In this document: one piece after another, positions 29,782 through 41,626 of the stretch
How positions within the stretch are numbered: the stretch's first letter is position 1
How the letters are laid out: the number at the start of each line of letters is the position of its first letter
Assembly: GCF_000017265.1 (NCBI RefSeq)
Contig: NC_011144.1
Span: 3,884,001-3,948,000, forward strand
Direction: 5' to 3'
DNA: 64,000 nucleotides
DNA from: Phenylobacterium zucineum HLK1
Lineage (GTDB): Bacteria; Pseudomonadota; Alphaproteobacteria; Caulobacterales; Caulobacteraceae
Notes under the pieces: model-generated
What the model was told of the DNA's origin: nothing
Seen by the model: only the letters and a program-made list of their open reading frames with translations
Databases searched by the model: none
Made by a program: the position numbers and the translations under genes

Positions 29782-31541
29782 GCGCGCTCGCGCGGGCCCG
29801 GCTTGCGGCCTTTCGGCGGGGCGCCGCGGGGAGGCGGACCCTTGCGGTGGGCCCCCTTGGGCGGCGGACCCTTCGACGACGGCCCCCTGGACGGCGGACC
29901 GCGGCGCGGCGGGCCGCCCCGCGGCGGCGGCCGCTCGCCGGGCGGGCCCGAGGGCTCGACGCGCATCTCGCCGCGGCCGCCGGCGGCGGCTACCGCCTCA
30001 CGGAATCGGGACTCGGCGTCCGCGGCGATCTCGAACTTCGTCTCGTGATCGAAGATGCGGATCTGGCCGATGTCCTTCTTCGTCACGTGGCCCAGGCGGC
30101 AGATCAGCGGGACCAGCCATTTGGGATCGGCGTTCTTGGACCGGCCCACCGGCAGGCGGAACCAGGCCCCGTCTCCCATGACGACGTTGGGCTCGCGGGG
30201 CGGGCGCTCGCGCGGGCCGGACGGCCGGTCCTGGACCTGTTCGAACATCTCCTCGGGCTCGGGCAGACGGGCGCGGTAGAGACGCACCAGGGCGGCGGCC
30301 ACGGCCTCGGGGGCGCGCCCCTCCAGCACCTTGCGGGCGAGGGCCAGATCCTCGTCCGAGGGAGCCTCGGTGAGGATCGGATCCTCCAGCATCCGCACCT
30401 GATCGCGTTCGCGGATCTCGTCGGCCGAGGGCGCGCCCGACCACTGGGCGTCGACGCCCGCCGCGTTCAGCAGCATCTCGGCCTTGCGCCGGCGGGTGTA
30501 GGGGACGAGCAGGACCGAGACGCCCTTGCGGCCGGCGCGGCCGGTGCGGCCCGAGCGGTGCAGCAGGGCGGCCTTGTTGACCGGCAGTTCGGCGTGGATG
30601 ACGAGGCCCAGGTCCGGCAGGTCGAGGCCGCGGGCGGCCACGTCGGTGGCGACGCAGGCACGGGCATGCCCGTCGCGCAGCGCCTGCAGGGCGTCGGAGC
30701 GTTCCTTCTGGCCCATCTCGCCCGAAAGCGCGACCACCGGGAAGCCGCGCTCGCGCAGCGCGCCGTACAGGTGGCGCACCGCCTCGCGCGTTGCGCAGAA
30801 GATCAGCGCGCTGGGGGATTCGAAGTAGCGCAGGACGTTGACGACGGCGTTCTCGAGCTCGTTCGGCGCGACGCGGACGGCGCGGTACTCGATGTCGCCG
30901 TGCGGCTCGTCGCGGCGGACGGTGTCGATGCGGACGGCGTCCTGCTGGTAGCGCCGGGCGAGCGCGACGATGTCCTTGGCGAGGGTGGCCGAGAACAGGA
31001 AGGTGCGGCGCTCCTTCGGGGTCGCGTCGAGGATCTCCTCGAGGTCCTCGCGGAAGCCGAGGTCCAGCATCTCGTCGGCCTCGTCCAGCACCACGACCCG
31101 CAGGGCCGACAGGTCCAGGTTGCCGCGCTCCAGGTGGTCGCGCAGGCGCCCCGGCGTGCCGACCACGAGGTGGCAGCCGGCGGCCAGCGCCCGCTGCTCG
31201 CGCCGGGCGTCCATGCCGCCGACGCAGGTCACAACCCGCGCGGCCGTTTCGGCGTAGAGCCACTCCAGCTCGCGCGCCACCTGCAGGGCGAGCTCGCGGG
31301 TGGGGGCGATCACCAGGCCCAGCGGCGCGGCGGGCGCTTCGAACCGCTCGCCTCCGTCCAGCAGGGCGGGGGCGGCGGCGAGGCCGAAGGCGACGGTCTT
31401 GCCCGAGCCCGTCTGGGCAGAGACGAGCAGGTCGCGGCCGGGCTCGGCCTCGAGCACGGCGGCCTGGACGGGGGTCGGCTCGGCATAGCCGCGCGCGGCG
31501 AGCGCCCGGCCGAGCGCCGGGTGGGTGTCTGGAAACGGCAT
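29778..31541 (-). CDS. DEAD-box RNA helicase with DbpA-type RNA-binding domain
   Basis: 587 residues. All helicase motifs are visible: AQTGSGKT, PTRELALQ, GTPGRL, DEADEMLD, SAT, and HRSGRTGRAGRKG. After the RecA-like pair, around residues 455-530, is a DbpA-type domain (VMGDGAWFRLPVGRSKNADPKWLVPLICRLGHV), which in E. coli DbpA directs the helicase to 23S rRNA. The last 60 residues are a repetitive Pro/Gly/Arg/Lys tail with PPRGGPPRRGPPSRGP-like units. A ribosome-assembly or cold role is likely. It is inserted between glnD and murJ and coupled to murJ by a 4-base overlap. Confidence 0.94.
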   Translation of the reverse strand: MPFPDTHPALGRALAARGYAEPTPVQAAVLEAEPGRDLLVSAQTGSGKTVAFGLAAAPALLDGGERFEAPAAPLGLVIAPTRELALQVARELEWLYAETAARVVTCVGGMDARREQRALAAGCHLVVGTPGRLRDHLERGNLDLSALRVVVLDEADEMLDLGFREDLEEILDATPKERRTFLFSATLAKDIVALARRYQQDAVRIDTVRRDEPHGDIEYRAVRVAPNELENAVVNVLRYFESPSALIFCATREAVRHLYGALRERGFPVVALSGEMGQKERSDALQALRDGHARACVATDVAARGLDLPDLGLVIHAELPVNKAALLHRSGRTGRAGRKGVSVLLVPYTRRRKAEMLLNAAGVDAQWSGAPSADEIRERDQVRMLEDPILTEAPSDEDLALARKVLEGRAPEAVAAALVRLYRARLPEPEEMFEQVQDRPSGPRERPPREPNVVMGDGAWFRLPVGRSKNADPKWLVPLICRLGHVTKKDIGQIRIFDHETKFEIAADAESRFREAVAAAGGRGEMRVEPSGPPGERPPPRGGPPRRGPPSRGPSSKGPPPKGAHRKGPPPRGAPPKGRKPGPRERA

Positions 31542-31550
31542 TCTGGTCCT

Positions 31551-34367
31551 TTAACGCGCGACGCTGGCTCGCGCCCGCTGGAGATTGGTCCGCCGCGCCT
31601 GGGCGGTTTCCGCCTCGGCCTTGGTGAGGGCGGCGAGGAGCGCGCTCTTCAGCGCGTTGCGCTTGCGCGCGTCGGTGAGTTTCCGGCCGTCGGCGTCGAC
31701 GACGTAGAAGGCGTCCACCGCTCGCTCGCCGTAGCCGTCGATGTGGGCCGAGAGGATCGACAGCCCGGCGTCCGAGATGGTGCGGGCCAGCGCCGCCAGC
31801 AGGCCCGGCCGGTCGCGGCCGGACGCCTCGACGACGGTCGAGGTCTCTGAGGCCTCGTTGTCCAGCATCACGGCCGGGGTGATCGCGAAGGCCGCCGTGC
31901 GGCCCAGGTCCTGCGGCTTGCGCGGCTCGCGCGCCACCGGCTCGCCGCGGGCGGCGCAGGCCAGGGTCTCGGCGAGGCGGGCCAGCGCCCGGGGATCGTG
32001 CGAGCCGAACGGCTGGCCCGAGGCGTCCTGCACGTAGAAGACGTCCAGCGCCTGGCCCGCGCGCGAGGTGAAGACCCGGGCGCCCATGACGTTGGCGCCG
32101 GCGGCGGTGATCGCCTCGGCCAGGTCGACGAACAGCCTCGGCCGGTCGGCGGCGGCGACCACCACCTCGGCGGCGTTCAGCTCGGACCGGATGCGCCCCT
32201 CGGCCGCCGCCCCGCCCCCGGCCTGCTGGGCCAGCCGCGCGTGCGCCAGCACCTCGGCCTCGGAGAAGGCGGTGAAGTAGGCGTCCTCCATGGCGTCGGC
32301 CCACGGCTCGGCCAGGGGATCGGCCTTGGCCAGGCTGACGCGGGCGTCGTAGGCGGCGTTCTCCTGGTAGCGCTTGAGCGCGGCGGCGGCGTCCGACCCG
32401 CGGCCGCCGCGGAACACCGCCTCGGTGGCGGTGTAGAGCTCGCGCATCAGCTGGCCCTTCCAGCCGTTCCAGACGCCCGGGCCCACGGCGCGGATGTCGG
32501 CCACCGTGAGCACCAGCAGCAGGCGAAGGCGCTCGGGGCTCTGCACGATGCGGGCGAAGTCGGCGACGGTGCGCGGGTCCGAGACGTCGCGCTTCTGGGC
32601 GTAGTCGCTCATGACGAGGTGGTGCTCCACCAGCCAGGCGACCAGCTCGATCTTGGAGCGCTCCAGTCCCAGGCGCTCGCAGGCCTGGCGCGCGGCGCGG
32701 GCGCCGGCCAGCTCCTGGCCGCCCGCCCCGCCCTTGCCGGTGTCGTGCAGCAGCATGGCCAGGAACAGCGCCTCGCGGTCGGCGATCAGCGGCATGGTCT
32801 GGACCGCCAGCGGGTGGTCCTCGGCGAGGCGCCCGGCGGCGATGTCGGCGATCACCCCCACCGCCCGCAGGGTGTGCTCGTCCACCGTGTACGAGTGGTA
32901 CATGTTGAACTGCATCTGGGCGACGATGCGCCCGAACTCGGGGACGAAGCGGCCCAGCACGCCGGCCTCGTTCATCAGCGCCAGGGTCCGCTGCGGGTCG
33001 CGCCCGCGGGCCAGGATGTCGAGGAACACCTTGGCGGCGTGGCGGTCGCGGCGCACAGCCGAGGTGATCAGGCCGCTGGCGCGGCTGGCGGCGGTGAAGG
33101 CGTCCGGGTGCAGGTCGAGGTTCCGCTGGTCGGCGATGCGGAACAGCTTGAGCAGGTTGACGGGATCGGCCTCGAAGATCTCCGGATCGACGCCCAGGCG
33201 CCCGCCCACCTCGTGGAAACCGGGTTCGTCCAGCGGCTTGCGCTTCTGGGCCCGGCCCGGGATGAAGCGCGAGATGCCCTTGGGCGCGGTCTTGACCCGG
33301 TCGGCCTCCAGCTTGGCGGCGAACACCCGGGTCAGCGAGCCGACGTCCTTTGCGAAGAGGAAGTAGCGCCGCATGAACCGCTCGACGGCCGGCGCGTCGC
33401 CCCGATCGCCGTAGCCCATCCGGCGGGCGATCTCGGGCTGCAGGTCGAAGGACAGCCGCTCCTCCGGCCGGCCGGTGGCGAAGTGCAGGTGGCAGCGCAC
33501 CGCCCACAGGAAGTCCAGCGCCTGGATGAACGTGCGGACCTCGCGCCGGTCGAAGATCTCGAGGTGCATCACCTTCTCGAGGCTCTCGCCGGGATGCAGG
33601 TACTGGGCGATCCAGAAGAGGGTGTTGAGGTCGCGCAGGCCCCCCTTCCCCTCCTTCACGTTCGGCTCGACCATGTAGCGGCTGGCGCCGGCGCGGGCGT
33701 GGCGCTCGTCCCGCTCCTTCAGCTTGGCGGCGACGAACTCGGCGCCCGTGCCCTTGACCACCTCCTTGCGGAAGCGCTCGACCAGCTCGCCCGCCAGCTT
33801 CTCGTCGCCGGTCAGCCGCCGCGCCTCGAGGATCGAGGTGCGGATGGTGAAGTCCTCGCGGGAGAGCTTCAGGCACTCGTCGATGGTGCGGGAGGCGTGG
33901 CCGACCTTGAAGCCCAGGTCCCACAGCGCATAGAGCATGTACTCGATCACGCTCTCGGCGTGCGCGGTCTGCTTGTAGGGGCGCACGAAGAGCAGGTCGA
34001 TGTCCGAGAACGGCGCCAGGGTCCCGCGGCCGTAGCCGCCCACCGCCATCAGCGCCAGGCGCTCGCCCTCGGTGGGGTTGCGGGCGCGGAAGACGTGCAC
34101 CGTCGTGAAGTCGTAGAGCGCCGAGACCACCTCGTCGGTGACGCCCGAGAGCAGGCGGGCGGTCTCGATGCCGCCGGCCCCGTTCTCCAGCCGCTCCTTG
34201 GCGATCATGCGGCCGCGGAACAGGGCGTTCTTCAGGATCTCCAGCGCCGCGCGCCGCTGGGCCAGCTCATCGCCCGCATGCTCCAGCGCCGCCGCCGAGA
34301 GCTGGCTGCGCAGCTTCACGCCGTCGACGACGTATTCGAGGTGGGTGGGCCTGAGGCGGGGCGGCAT
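31551..34367 (-). CDS. glnD: Bifunctional PII uridylyltransferase/uridylyl-removing enzyme
   Basis: 938 residues. GlnD adds or removes UMP on PII proteins in response to glutamine, making it the main nitrogen sensor. The nucleotidyltransferase site is GGYGRGTLAPFSDIDLLF (Asp122 and Asp124). The HD domain that removes UMP has HDTGKGG and MYHSYTVDEHTLR. Two ACT domains lie at the end (VVVAAADRPRLFVDLAEAI and VVEASGRDRPGLLAALA), which bind glutamine. It sits between mutS and the helicase. PII and glutamine synthetase genes are not in this window. Confidence 0.97.
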   Translation of the reverse strand: MPPRLRPTHLEYVVDGVKLRSQLSAAALEHAGDELAQRRAALEILKNALFRGRMIAKERLENGAGGIETARLLSGVTDEVVSALYDFTTVHVFRARNPTEGERLALMAVGGYGRGTLAPFSDIDLLFVRPYKQTAHAESVIEYMLYALWDLGFKVGHASRTIDECLKLSREDFTIRTSILEARRLTGDEKLAGELVERFRKEVVKGTGAEFVAAKLKERDERHARAGASRYMVEPNVKEGKGGLRDLNTLFWIAQYLHPGESLEKVMHLEIFDRREVRTFIQALDFLWAVRCHLHFATGRPEERLSFDLQPEIARRMGYGDRGDAPAVERFMRRYFLFAKDVGSLTRVFAAKLEADRVKTAPKGISRFIPGRAQKRKPLDEPGFHEVGGRLGVDPEIFEADPVNLLKLFRIADQRNLDLHPDAFTAASRASGLITSAVRRDRHAAKVFLDILARGRDPQRTLALMNEAGVLGRFVPEFGRIVAQMQFNMYHSYTVDEHTLRAVGVIADIAAGRLAEDHPLAVQTMPLIADREALFLAMLLHDTGKGGAGGQELAGARAARQACERLGLERSKIELVAWLVEHHLVMSDYAQKRDVSDPRTVADFARIVQSPERLRLLLVLTVADIRAVGPGVWNGWKGQLMRELYTATEAVFRGGRGSDAAAALKRYQENAAYDARVSLAKADPLAEPWADAMEDAYFTAFSEAEVLAHARLAQQAGGGAAAEGRIRSELNAAEVVVAAADRPRLFVDLAEAITAAGANVMGARVFTSRAGQALDVFYVQDASGQPFGSHDPRALARLAETLACAARGEPVAREPRKPQDLGRTAAFAITPAVMLDNEASETSTVVEASGRDRPGLLAALARTISDAGLSILSAHIDGYGERAVDAFYVVDADGRKLTDARKRNALKSALLAALTKAEAETAQARRTNLQRARASVAR

Positions 34368-34480
34368 TCTGGAGACGCATATAGGCGACTTCCGCGAAAA
34401 CGCGCAGCGCTTCGACGCTTCCGCCGCCGGGGGCGCGGCGCTATGCCCGCCCGTTCGGCAGGTTCAGGCGTTCGGGTCGG

Positions 34481-34817
34481 ATGAGCAGGGGATCGTACAG
34501 GGGCGGCTCGACGCCGGTGGGGTGGAACGCCAACCGCTATGTCGCGCCCTCGCTGACCGGCCGCACGCGCAAGGGCAAGGCCCTGATCAAGGACCTCACT
34601 GCCCGCACCGCCCAGAGCCGCGCCGAGCAGGCTGAGCAGGACGCCCGCGCCCGCAAGCGGCACGGGATCGCCGAGCCCAAGGCCAAGACCGGCGTGACCA
34701 CCGCCACGGCCGCCAGCACGGGCCGCTCGGGGGTGGCGGGCGAGGCCCGCAAGCGCCTGAAAGCCGGCGGCCGCCAGGCCTTTACCGTGACCGTGGTGCG
34801 CCGGAAGCGGCCGCGGA

Positions 34818-34837
<20 letters not shown>
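34481..34837 (+). CDS. Small basic protein of unknown function
   Basis: 118 residues, about one quarter Arg plus Lys, with no membrane segment. It starts MSRGSYRGGSTPVGW; short proteins beginning with this RGSYRGGST pattern are, as far as I recall, scattered in alphaproteobacteria with no known role. The middle is a charged helix (AQSRAEQAEQDARARKRHG). Third codon positions are overwhelmingly G or C, which supports real coding. It is convergent with mutS and overlaps its end by 20 bases, and is divergent from glnD. Binding to nucleic acid is a guess from the charge only. Confidence 0.65.
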
Positions 34838-37502
<2,665 letters not shown>

Positions 37503-37581
37503 GGGCGGGCGGAGGTTAACGGGTGCGGGCGAGTCCGGCGACCCCTTGAACCCCGGCCCCGCAGCGCCAAGCTGTGGATGG

Positions 37582-38139
37582 ATGCCGCACTCCGCCCCCA
37601 GGAACTCGATCTCGGCGCCGGCCTACGTGATCTTCCCGGCCGGCCCCTCCGACGCCGAGGCGCTGGCCCATGTGCATGTGACGAGCTGGCGCGAGACCTA
37701 CACGGGCCTGCTGCCGGAAGCCTTCCTGGCGCGGATGTCCGAGGCGGGCTTCGCGCGCCGCTTCGGCCGGGCGCTGAGCCTCGGCGAGGAGGTGACGCTC
37801 GCCGCCGGCGACCGGTTCGGCCTAGTGGGCTACGCCTCGGGCGGTCCCTCGCGGCGCGGCGTCCGCGGTGAGGGCGAGATCACCGTCCTCTACCTGCTGC
37901 GCCAGGCCCAGGGCGTCGGCCTCGGCCGGCGGCTGCTGGCGCAGACGGCCCGGGCGCTGGCGGCGCGCGGGGCGACTTCGCTGATGATCTCGGTGCTGCG
38001 CGAGAACTACGGCGCCCGCGGCTTCTACGAGCACCTGGGAGGCCAGCCCGAACCGGCGCGGCGCGAGCCCGGCCCCGGCGGGACCCCGGTCCACGAGGTC
38101 CCCTACGTGTGGCCGGACATCCGGACGGTGACGGGGTGA
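37582..38139 (+). CDS. GNAT family N-acetyltransferase
   Basis: 185 residues from the ATG at 37582. Acetyl-CoA motif A is ITVLYLLRQAQGVGLGRRLLAQTARAL; the first domain has VHVTSWRETYTGLLPEAFL, typical of a common small-molecule acetyltransferase branch. The second half ends with ENYGARGFYEHLGG. The substrate is unknown. It is divergent from mutS with 79 bases between starts, and is followed by a palindromic repeat before the convergent ABC gene. Confidence 0.86.
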   Translation: MPHSAPRNSISAPAYVIFPAGPSDAEALAHVHVTSWRETYTGLLPEAFLARMSEAGFARRFGRALSLGEEVTLAAGDRFGLVGYASGGPSRRGVRGEGEITVLYLLRQAQGVGLGRRLLAQTARALAARGATSLMISVLRENYGARGFYEHLGGQPEPARREPGPGGTPVHEVPYVWPDIRTVTG

Positions 38140-38147
38140 GCGGACGG

Positions 38148-38210
38148 CCTTCTTCTCCTCTCCCCCCGCGAAGCGGAGAGGGAGAGGCAGGGAGAGGGTT
38201 CGAGCGCAGC
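38148..38210. repeat. Palindromic intergenic repeat
   Basis: Pyrimidine-rich then purine-rich arms (CTCTCC...GGAGAG around CCGC-GAA-GCGG) form a hairpin in the gap between two convergent genes. The tail TTCGAGCGCAGC resembles TGCGAGCGCAGC in the repeat at 39.6 kb, so the two are likely members of one scattered family. Confidence 0.55.
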
Positions 38211-38226
38211 AAGGAAACCGCCGCGC

Positions 38227-39180
38227 TCAGATCGCGCCGGCTTCCTCGGCGGCGTAGGTGAGGGAGACGAAGACGTCCTCGAGGTCGGGGTCCTCGGTGG
38301 AGATGTCCTTGATGTGGATCCCCGCCTTGCGGATCGCGGCCAGCACCTGTTCGACGCTGGACTGGCCCGTGCGGTAGCCGACCGAGAAGCCGCCCGAGCG
38401 GAGCAGCTTCGTTTCGAAGCCCGGCAGGTCGGGGGCGGCCGCCAGCGGGGACTCGGGCGTGACGAGCACGTTGCGGGTGTCCATGCGGCGCAGCAGGGTC
38501 GTCGTCGGCTCGCAGGCGACCACCTGGCCGCGGTTGACGATGGCGATCTGGTCGCAGAGCTCCTGGGCCTCTTCCAGGTAGTGGGTGGTGAGCACGATGG
38601 TCACGCCCTGGCGGTTCAGCTCCAGCACATAGTTCCAGAGCTGGCGGCGCAGCTCGACGTCGACCCCGGCGGTGGGCTCGTCGAGGATCAGCACCGGCGG
38701 ATTGTGGACCATGGCCTTGGCCACCATCAGCCGCCGCTTCATGCCCCCCGAGAGCTGGCGGACGTAGGCCTTGGCCTTGTCGGCGAGGCCAAGGGCGGCG
38801 AGCAGCTCGTCGGTCCGGCGCTCCGACTTCGGCACGGCGTACATGCCGGCCGCCACCTCCAGCGCCTCGCGCGGGGTGAAGAACGGGTCGGCGGCGATCT
38901 CCTGGGGCACCACGCCGATGGCCGCGCGCGCGTCCCTGGGCCGCTCGTCGATGTCGCGGCCCCAGATGCGGACCGTGCCGGAGGTCTTCTTCGTCAGGCC
39001 CGCCAGGATGTTGATGAAGGTGGACTTGCCCGCCCCGTTCGGTCCCAGGAGGCCGAAGATGGATCCCCGGGGAATGGCCAGATCGAGGCCCCTCAGGGCG
39101 CGCATCTCGGGCGTGGTCTTGGTGGCGGCGTAGGTCTTGACCAGGCCCCTGGCCTCGATCGCGTATTCTGGAAGGTCCAT
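38227..39180 (-). CDS. ABC transporter ATP-binding protein (ABC-2 type)
   Basis: 317 residues from the ATG at 39180. The nucleotide-binding domain has Walker A GPNGAGKST, Q-loop VPQEI, signature QLSGGMKRRLM, and Walker B VLILDEPTAGVD. The long form with DELCDQ-like and C-terminal ISTEDPDLEDVFVSLTY matches the YadG/NodI-type ABC-2 exporters. No permease gene is beside it, so its membrane partner must be elsewhere. The substrate is not known. It converges on the GNAT gene and is divergent from the zf-CHCC gene. Confidence 0.9.
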   Translation of the reverse strand: MDLPEYAIEARGLVKTYAATKTTPEMRALRGLDLAIPRGSIFGLLGPNGAGKSTFINILAGLTKKTSGTVRIWGRDIDERPRDARAAIGVVPQEIAADPFFTPREALEVAAGMYAVPKSERRTDELLAALGLADKAKAYVRQLSGGMKRRLMVAKAMVHNPPVLILDEPTAGVDVELRRQLWNYVLELNRQGVTIVLTTHYLEEAQELCDQIAIVNRGQVVACEPTTTLLRRMDTRNVLVTPESPLAAAPDLPGFETKLLRSGGFSVGYRTGQSSVEQVLAAIRKAGIHIKDISTEDPDLEDVFVSLTYAAEEAGAI

Positions 39181-39288
39181 GGAGTCCAACTTTGGGGAGG
39201 GCCGTCGTTGACGGCGAAAGCCGCGGTCGCATAGGTAGGCCCACGCCGCGCCCGAGCCAAGGCGGCGGCTTCAGAGGTTGGTTTTCCG

Positions 39289-39594
39289 ATGGCCCGTAAA
39301 CTCGTGTCCGCCAAGTCCGCCAAGGCGCAGAAGCGGCCCGAGCCGGCGCCCGCCAAGCCGGCGGTGACGCCCGACCTGCCCCCGCCCGAAGTGGTGACCG
39401 TCCGCTCCGGCCGCATCGCCTGCGACGGCGTCGGCGGCGCCCTGGGCCATCCGCGGGTGTGGCTGGAGATGGGCGAGGCGACCTTCGTCGAATGCCCCTA
39501 CTGCGACCGCCGCTTCGTGCTGGCCGAGGGCAGCGAAGGCGCCGAGGACGAGCGCCTGGCGCCGGGCGTCTACGAAGGCCCGCACGGACACTGA
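39289..39594 (+). CDS. Zinc-finger (zf-CHCC, NDUFS6-like) protein
   Basis: 101 residues. After a basic Ala/Pro-rich start, the core is IACDGVGGALGHPRVWLEMG followed by VECPYCDRRFVL, giving the C-H-C-C zinc ligands of the zf-CHCC family. Alphaproteobacterial members are homologues of the mitochondrial complex I subunit NDUFS6 and are found in their complex I. No nuo genes are in this window. It stands alone between the divergent ABC gene and a palindromic repeat. Confidence 0.88.
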   Translation: MARKLVSAKSAKAQKRPEPAPAKPAVTPDLPPPEVVTVRSGRIACDGVGGALGHPRVWLEMGEATFVECPYCDRRFVLAEGSEGAEDERLAPGVYEGPHGH

Positions 39595-39733
39595 CTTCCC
39601 TCCCCGCTGGGGAGGGTGCGAGCGCAGCGAGACGGGTGGGGCGGCCTATCCGGCGATGCGGCGCGTGATCGTGACTCCCCCACCCTGCGCGCCTTTCGGC
39701 GCGCTGTCCCTCCCCACGAGGGGGAGAGGGCGG
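39595..39733. repeat. Cluster of palindromic intergenic repeats
   Basis: The 143-base gap between convergent genes is made of several dyads: CCTCCCC/GGGGAGG near 39602-39618, GCGCGCC-TTTC-GGCGCGC at 39687-39704, and CTCCCC-ACGA-GGGGGAG near 39710-39726. The phrase TGCGAGCGCAGC recurs at 38.2 kb in near form. Such elements at gene ends are usual in this group of bacteria and may end transcripts without a T run. Confidence 0.65.
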
Positions 39734-39737
39734 GTCG

Positions 39738-40856
39738 TCAGACCCGGAGCGGCATCAGGATGTACTGGACGTCGGCGTCGGCCGGATCGAGCACCAGGGC
39801 CGGGTCGTTCGGGCCGCCGAAGCGCAGCTCGGCCTGCTCGCCCGAGATCTGATCGGTGATGTCCAGCAGGTAGCGGGCGTTGAACGACAGTTCGAAGGGC
39901 TCGCCGTCGTAGTCGATCTCGAGCTCCTCGACCGCCTGGCCGGCCTCCATGTTGCGGACCGTGAGGACGACCTTGCCGGCCTCGATGGCCATGCGCACCG
40001 AGCGGCTCTTCTCGGCCGAGATGGTGGCCACGCGGTCCACCGCCTGGGCGAACAGCTTGGCGTCGACCATGACGATGCGGTTGTTGTCCTTCGGGATCAC
40101 CCGCGCGTAGTCGGGGAAGTTCCCGTCGATGACCTTGGAGGTCAGGGCCGCGCCGTCGAACTCGAAGCGGATCTTCTGCGGGCTGACCTGCAGCTCGACC
40201 TGTTCGCCGGCGTCCTCCAGCAGGCGGCGGGCTTCGCCGACCGTCTTGCGCGGCACGATCACGCCGGGCGCGCCGGCGGCGCCTTCCGGCGCCGGCATGT
40301 CGGCCAGGGCCAGGCGCGAGCCGTCGGTGGCCACCGCCCGCAGGCGCGGCGAGCCGTCCACCACGATCGTGTGCAGGTAGAGGCCGTTCAGGTAGTAGCG
40401 GGTCTCCTCGGCCGAGATCGCGAAGCGGGTCTTGTCGATCAGCCGGATGAGGTCGGTGACGTCCACGCCCATGCGGCCCGAGAAGCCCTCGGCCGACATC
40501 ACCGGGAAGTCGCCCGCCGGCAGGACCGGCAGGTTGAACCGCGAGCGGCCGGCCTGGACCGCCAGCCGCGGGTCCTCGCCCGTGAAGCTCAGCGAGACGT
40601 CGGCGCCTTCCGGCAGCTTACGCACGATCTCGTAGAGGGTGTGCGCCGGGGCGGTGATCTGGCCCGGCTGGTCCACCTGAGCCATCGCCTCGTCGATGAT
40701 CTCCATGTCGAGGTCGGTGGCCGAGAACGTCAGCCGGTCGCGCTCGGCCGACAACAGCACGTTCGACAGGATCGGAATGGTGTTGCGGCGCTCCACCGCG
40801 CTCTGCACGTGGCCCAGGGCCCGGAGCAGCGCGGCGCGTTCGATCGTCAGCTTCAT
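39738..40856 (-). CDS. dnaN: DNA polymerase III sliding clamp (beta subunit)
   Basis: 372 residues from the ATG at 40856 (MKLTIERAALLRALGHV), the normal clamp length; the frame runs 19 codons further up but without a family match. Three clamp domains are visible, with RRNTIPILSNVLL, RFAISAEETRYYLNGLYLH, and the C-terminal end YILMPLRV, close to the universal clamp ending. It encircles DNA and holds the polymerase. It is not next to dnaA, about 40 kb away here, as in Caulobacter, and there is no recF beside it. Confidence 0.97.
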   Translation of the reverse strand: MKLTIERAALLRALGHVQSAVERRNTIPILSNVLLSAERDRLTFSATDLDMEIIDEAMAQVDQPGQITAPAHTLYEIVRKLPEGADVSLSFTGEDPRLAVQAGRSRFNLPVLPAGDFPVMSAEGFSGRMGVDVTDLIRLIDKTRFAISAEETRYYLNGLYLHTIVVDGSPRLRAVATDGSRLALADMPAPEGAAGAPGVIVPRKTVGEARRLLEDAGEQVELQVSPQKIRFEFDGAALTSKVIDGNFPDYARVIPKDNNRIVMVDAKLFAQAVDRVATISAEKSRSVRMAIEAGKVVLTVRNMEAGQAVEELEIDYDGEPFELSFNARYLLDITDQISGEQAELRFGGPNDPALVLDPADADVQYILMPLRV

Positions 40857-40977
40857 TCTTAGGTCCCGGCTCGCCTCTATGCGGGCGCGCGAATCAACCG
40901 CGGGCGCCCGCACCCCGAAAGGAAGGGACCTGCGACATTAGCCAAAATCCCCGGTCGGGAAAGAGGCGGCGCCGTCT

Positions 40978-41613
40978 TTAGGCGCGGGTGTCCACAGACC
41001 CGCCTGAAGACCCGCCGGACCCGTCCTCCTCACCGGAGGCGTAAGGATTGCCCTGGGCGTCCCTCTGGCCGCCGCCGTCGGACGCCGCGCCCGCGGCCTT
41101 GGCCGCGACCACCACCATGGCCGGCCGCACGAGGCGGCCCAGGAGTTCGTAGCCGGGCTGCAGCACCTGGATGACGCCGCCGGGGGCCACGTCCGAGCCC
41201 GGCTGCTCCATCATCGCCTGGTGCTTGTGCGGGTCGAACTTCTCGCCCTTGGGCGGGTCGATCTTCTTCAGGCCGTTGCGCTCGAAGGCGCCCAGCAGCT
41301 CCTTGGCGGTCATCTCGACCCCGACGACGAAGTTCTTCACCGCCGTGTCGGCGTGGTCGGCGGGGGCGGCGGTCATCGCCCGGTCGAGGTTGTCGGCGAC
41401 GCCCAGCAGGTCGCGGGCGAACTTCTGGATGGCGTAGGCGCGGGCGTCGTTCGCCTCGCGCTCGGCGCGGCGCTTGGTGTTCTCGGCCTCGGCCGCATAG
41501 CGCAGCACCTGATCCTTCAGGGCCTGGATCTCCGCCTTCAGCGCCGCAACGTCTTCGCCCCCGAAATCGAAGGCCTCGTCGCCGCCCTCGGGCGGGGTGT
41601 TCTCTTCGGACAT
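40978..41613 (-). CDS. grpE: Nucleotide exchange factor GrpE
   Basis: 211 residues. GrpE releases ADP from DnaK. A long coiled coil (DVAALKAEIQALKDQVLRYAAEAENTKRRAEREAND) is followed by the compact wing: KFARDLLGVADNLDRAM, then FDPHKHQAMM and PGYELLGRLVRPAMVVVA, the GrpE signature. The C-terminal tail is long, acidic and Gly/Ser-rich. It is 13 bases downstream of hrcA and cotranscribed. Confidence 0.96.
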   Translation of the reverse strand: MSEENTPPEGGDEAFDFGGEDVAALKAEIQALKDQVLRYAAEAENTKRRAEREANDARAYAIQKFARDLLGVADNLDRAMTAAPADHADTAVKNFVVGVEMTAKELLGAFERNGLKKIDPPKGEKFDPHKHQAMMEQPGSDVAPGGVIQVLQPGYELLGRLVRPAMVVVAAKAAGAASDGGGQRDAQGNPYASGEEDGSGGSSGGSVDTRA

Positions 41614-41626
41614 GTCCTACCTGGTC

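Noticed and set aside
29998..33924. Open frame of 1308 codons on the same strand as glnD and the helicase
   Set aside because: It is an out-of-frame reading of two real genes, crosses their boundary and has only Arg/Pro/Gly-rich sequence.
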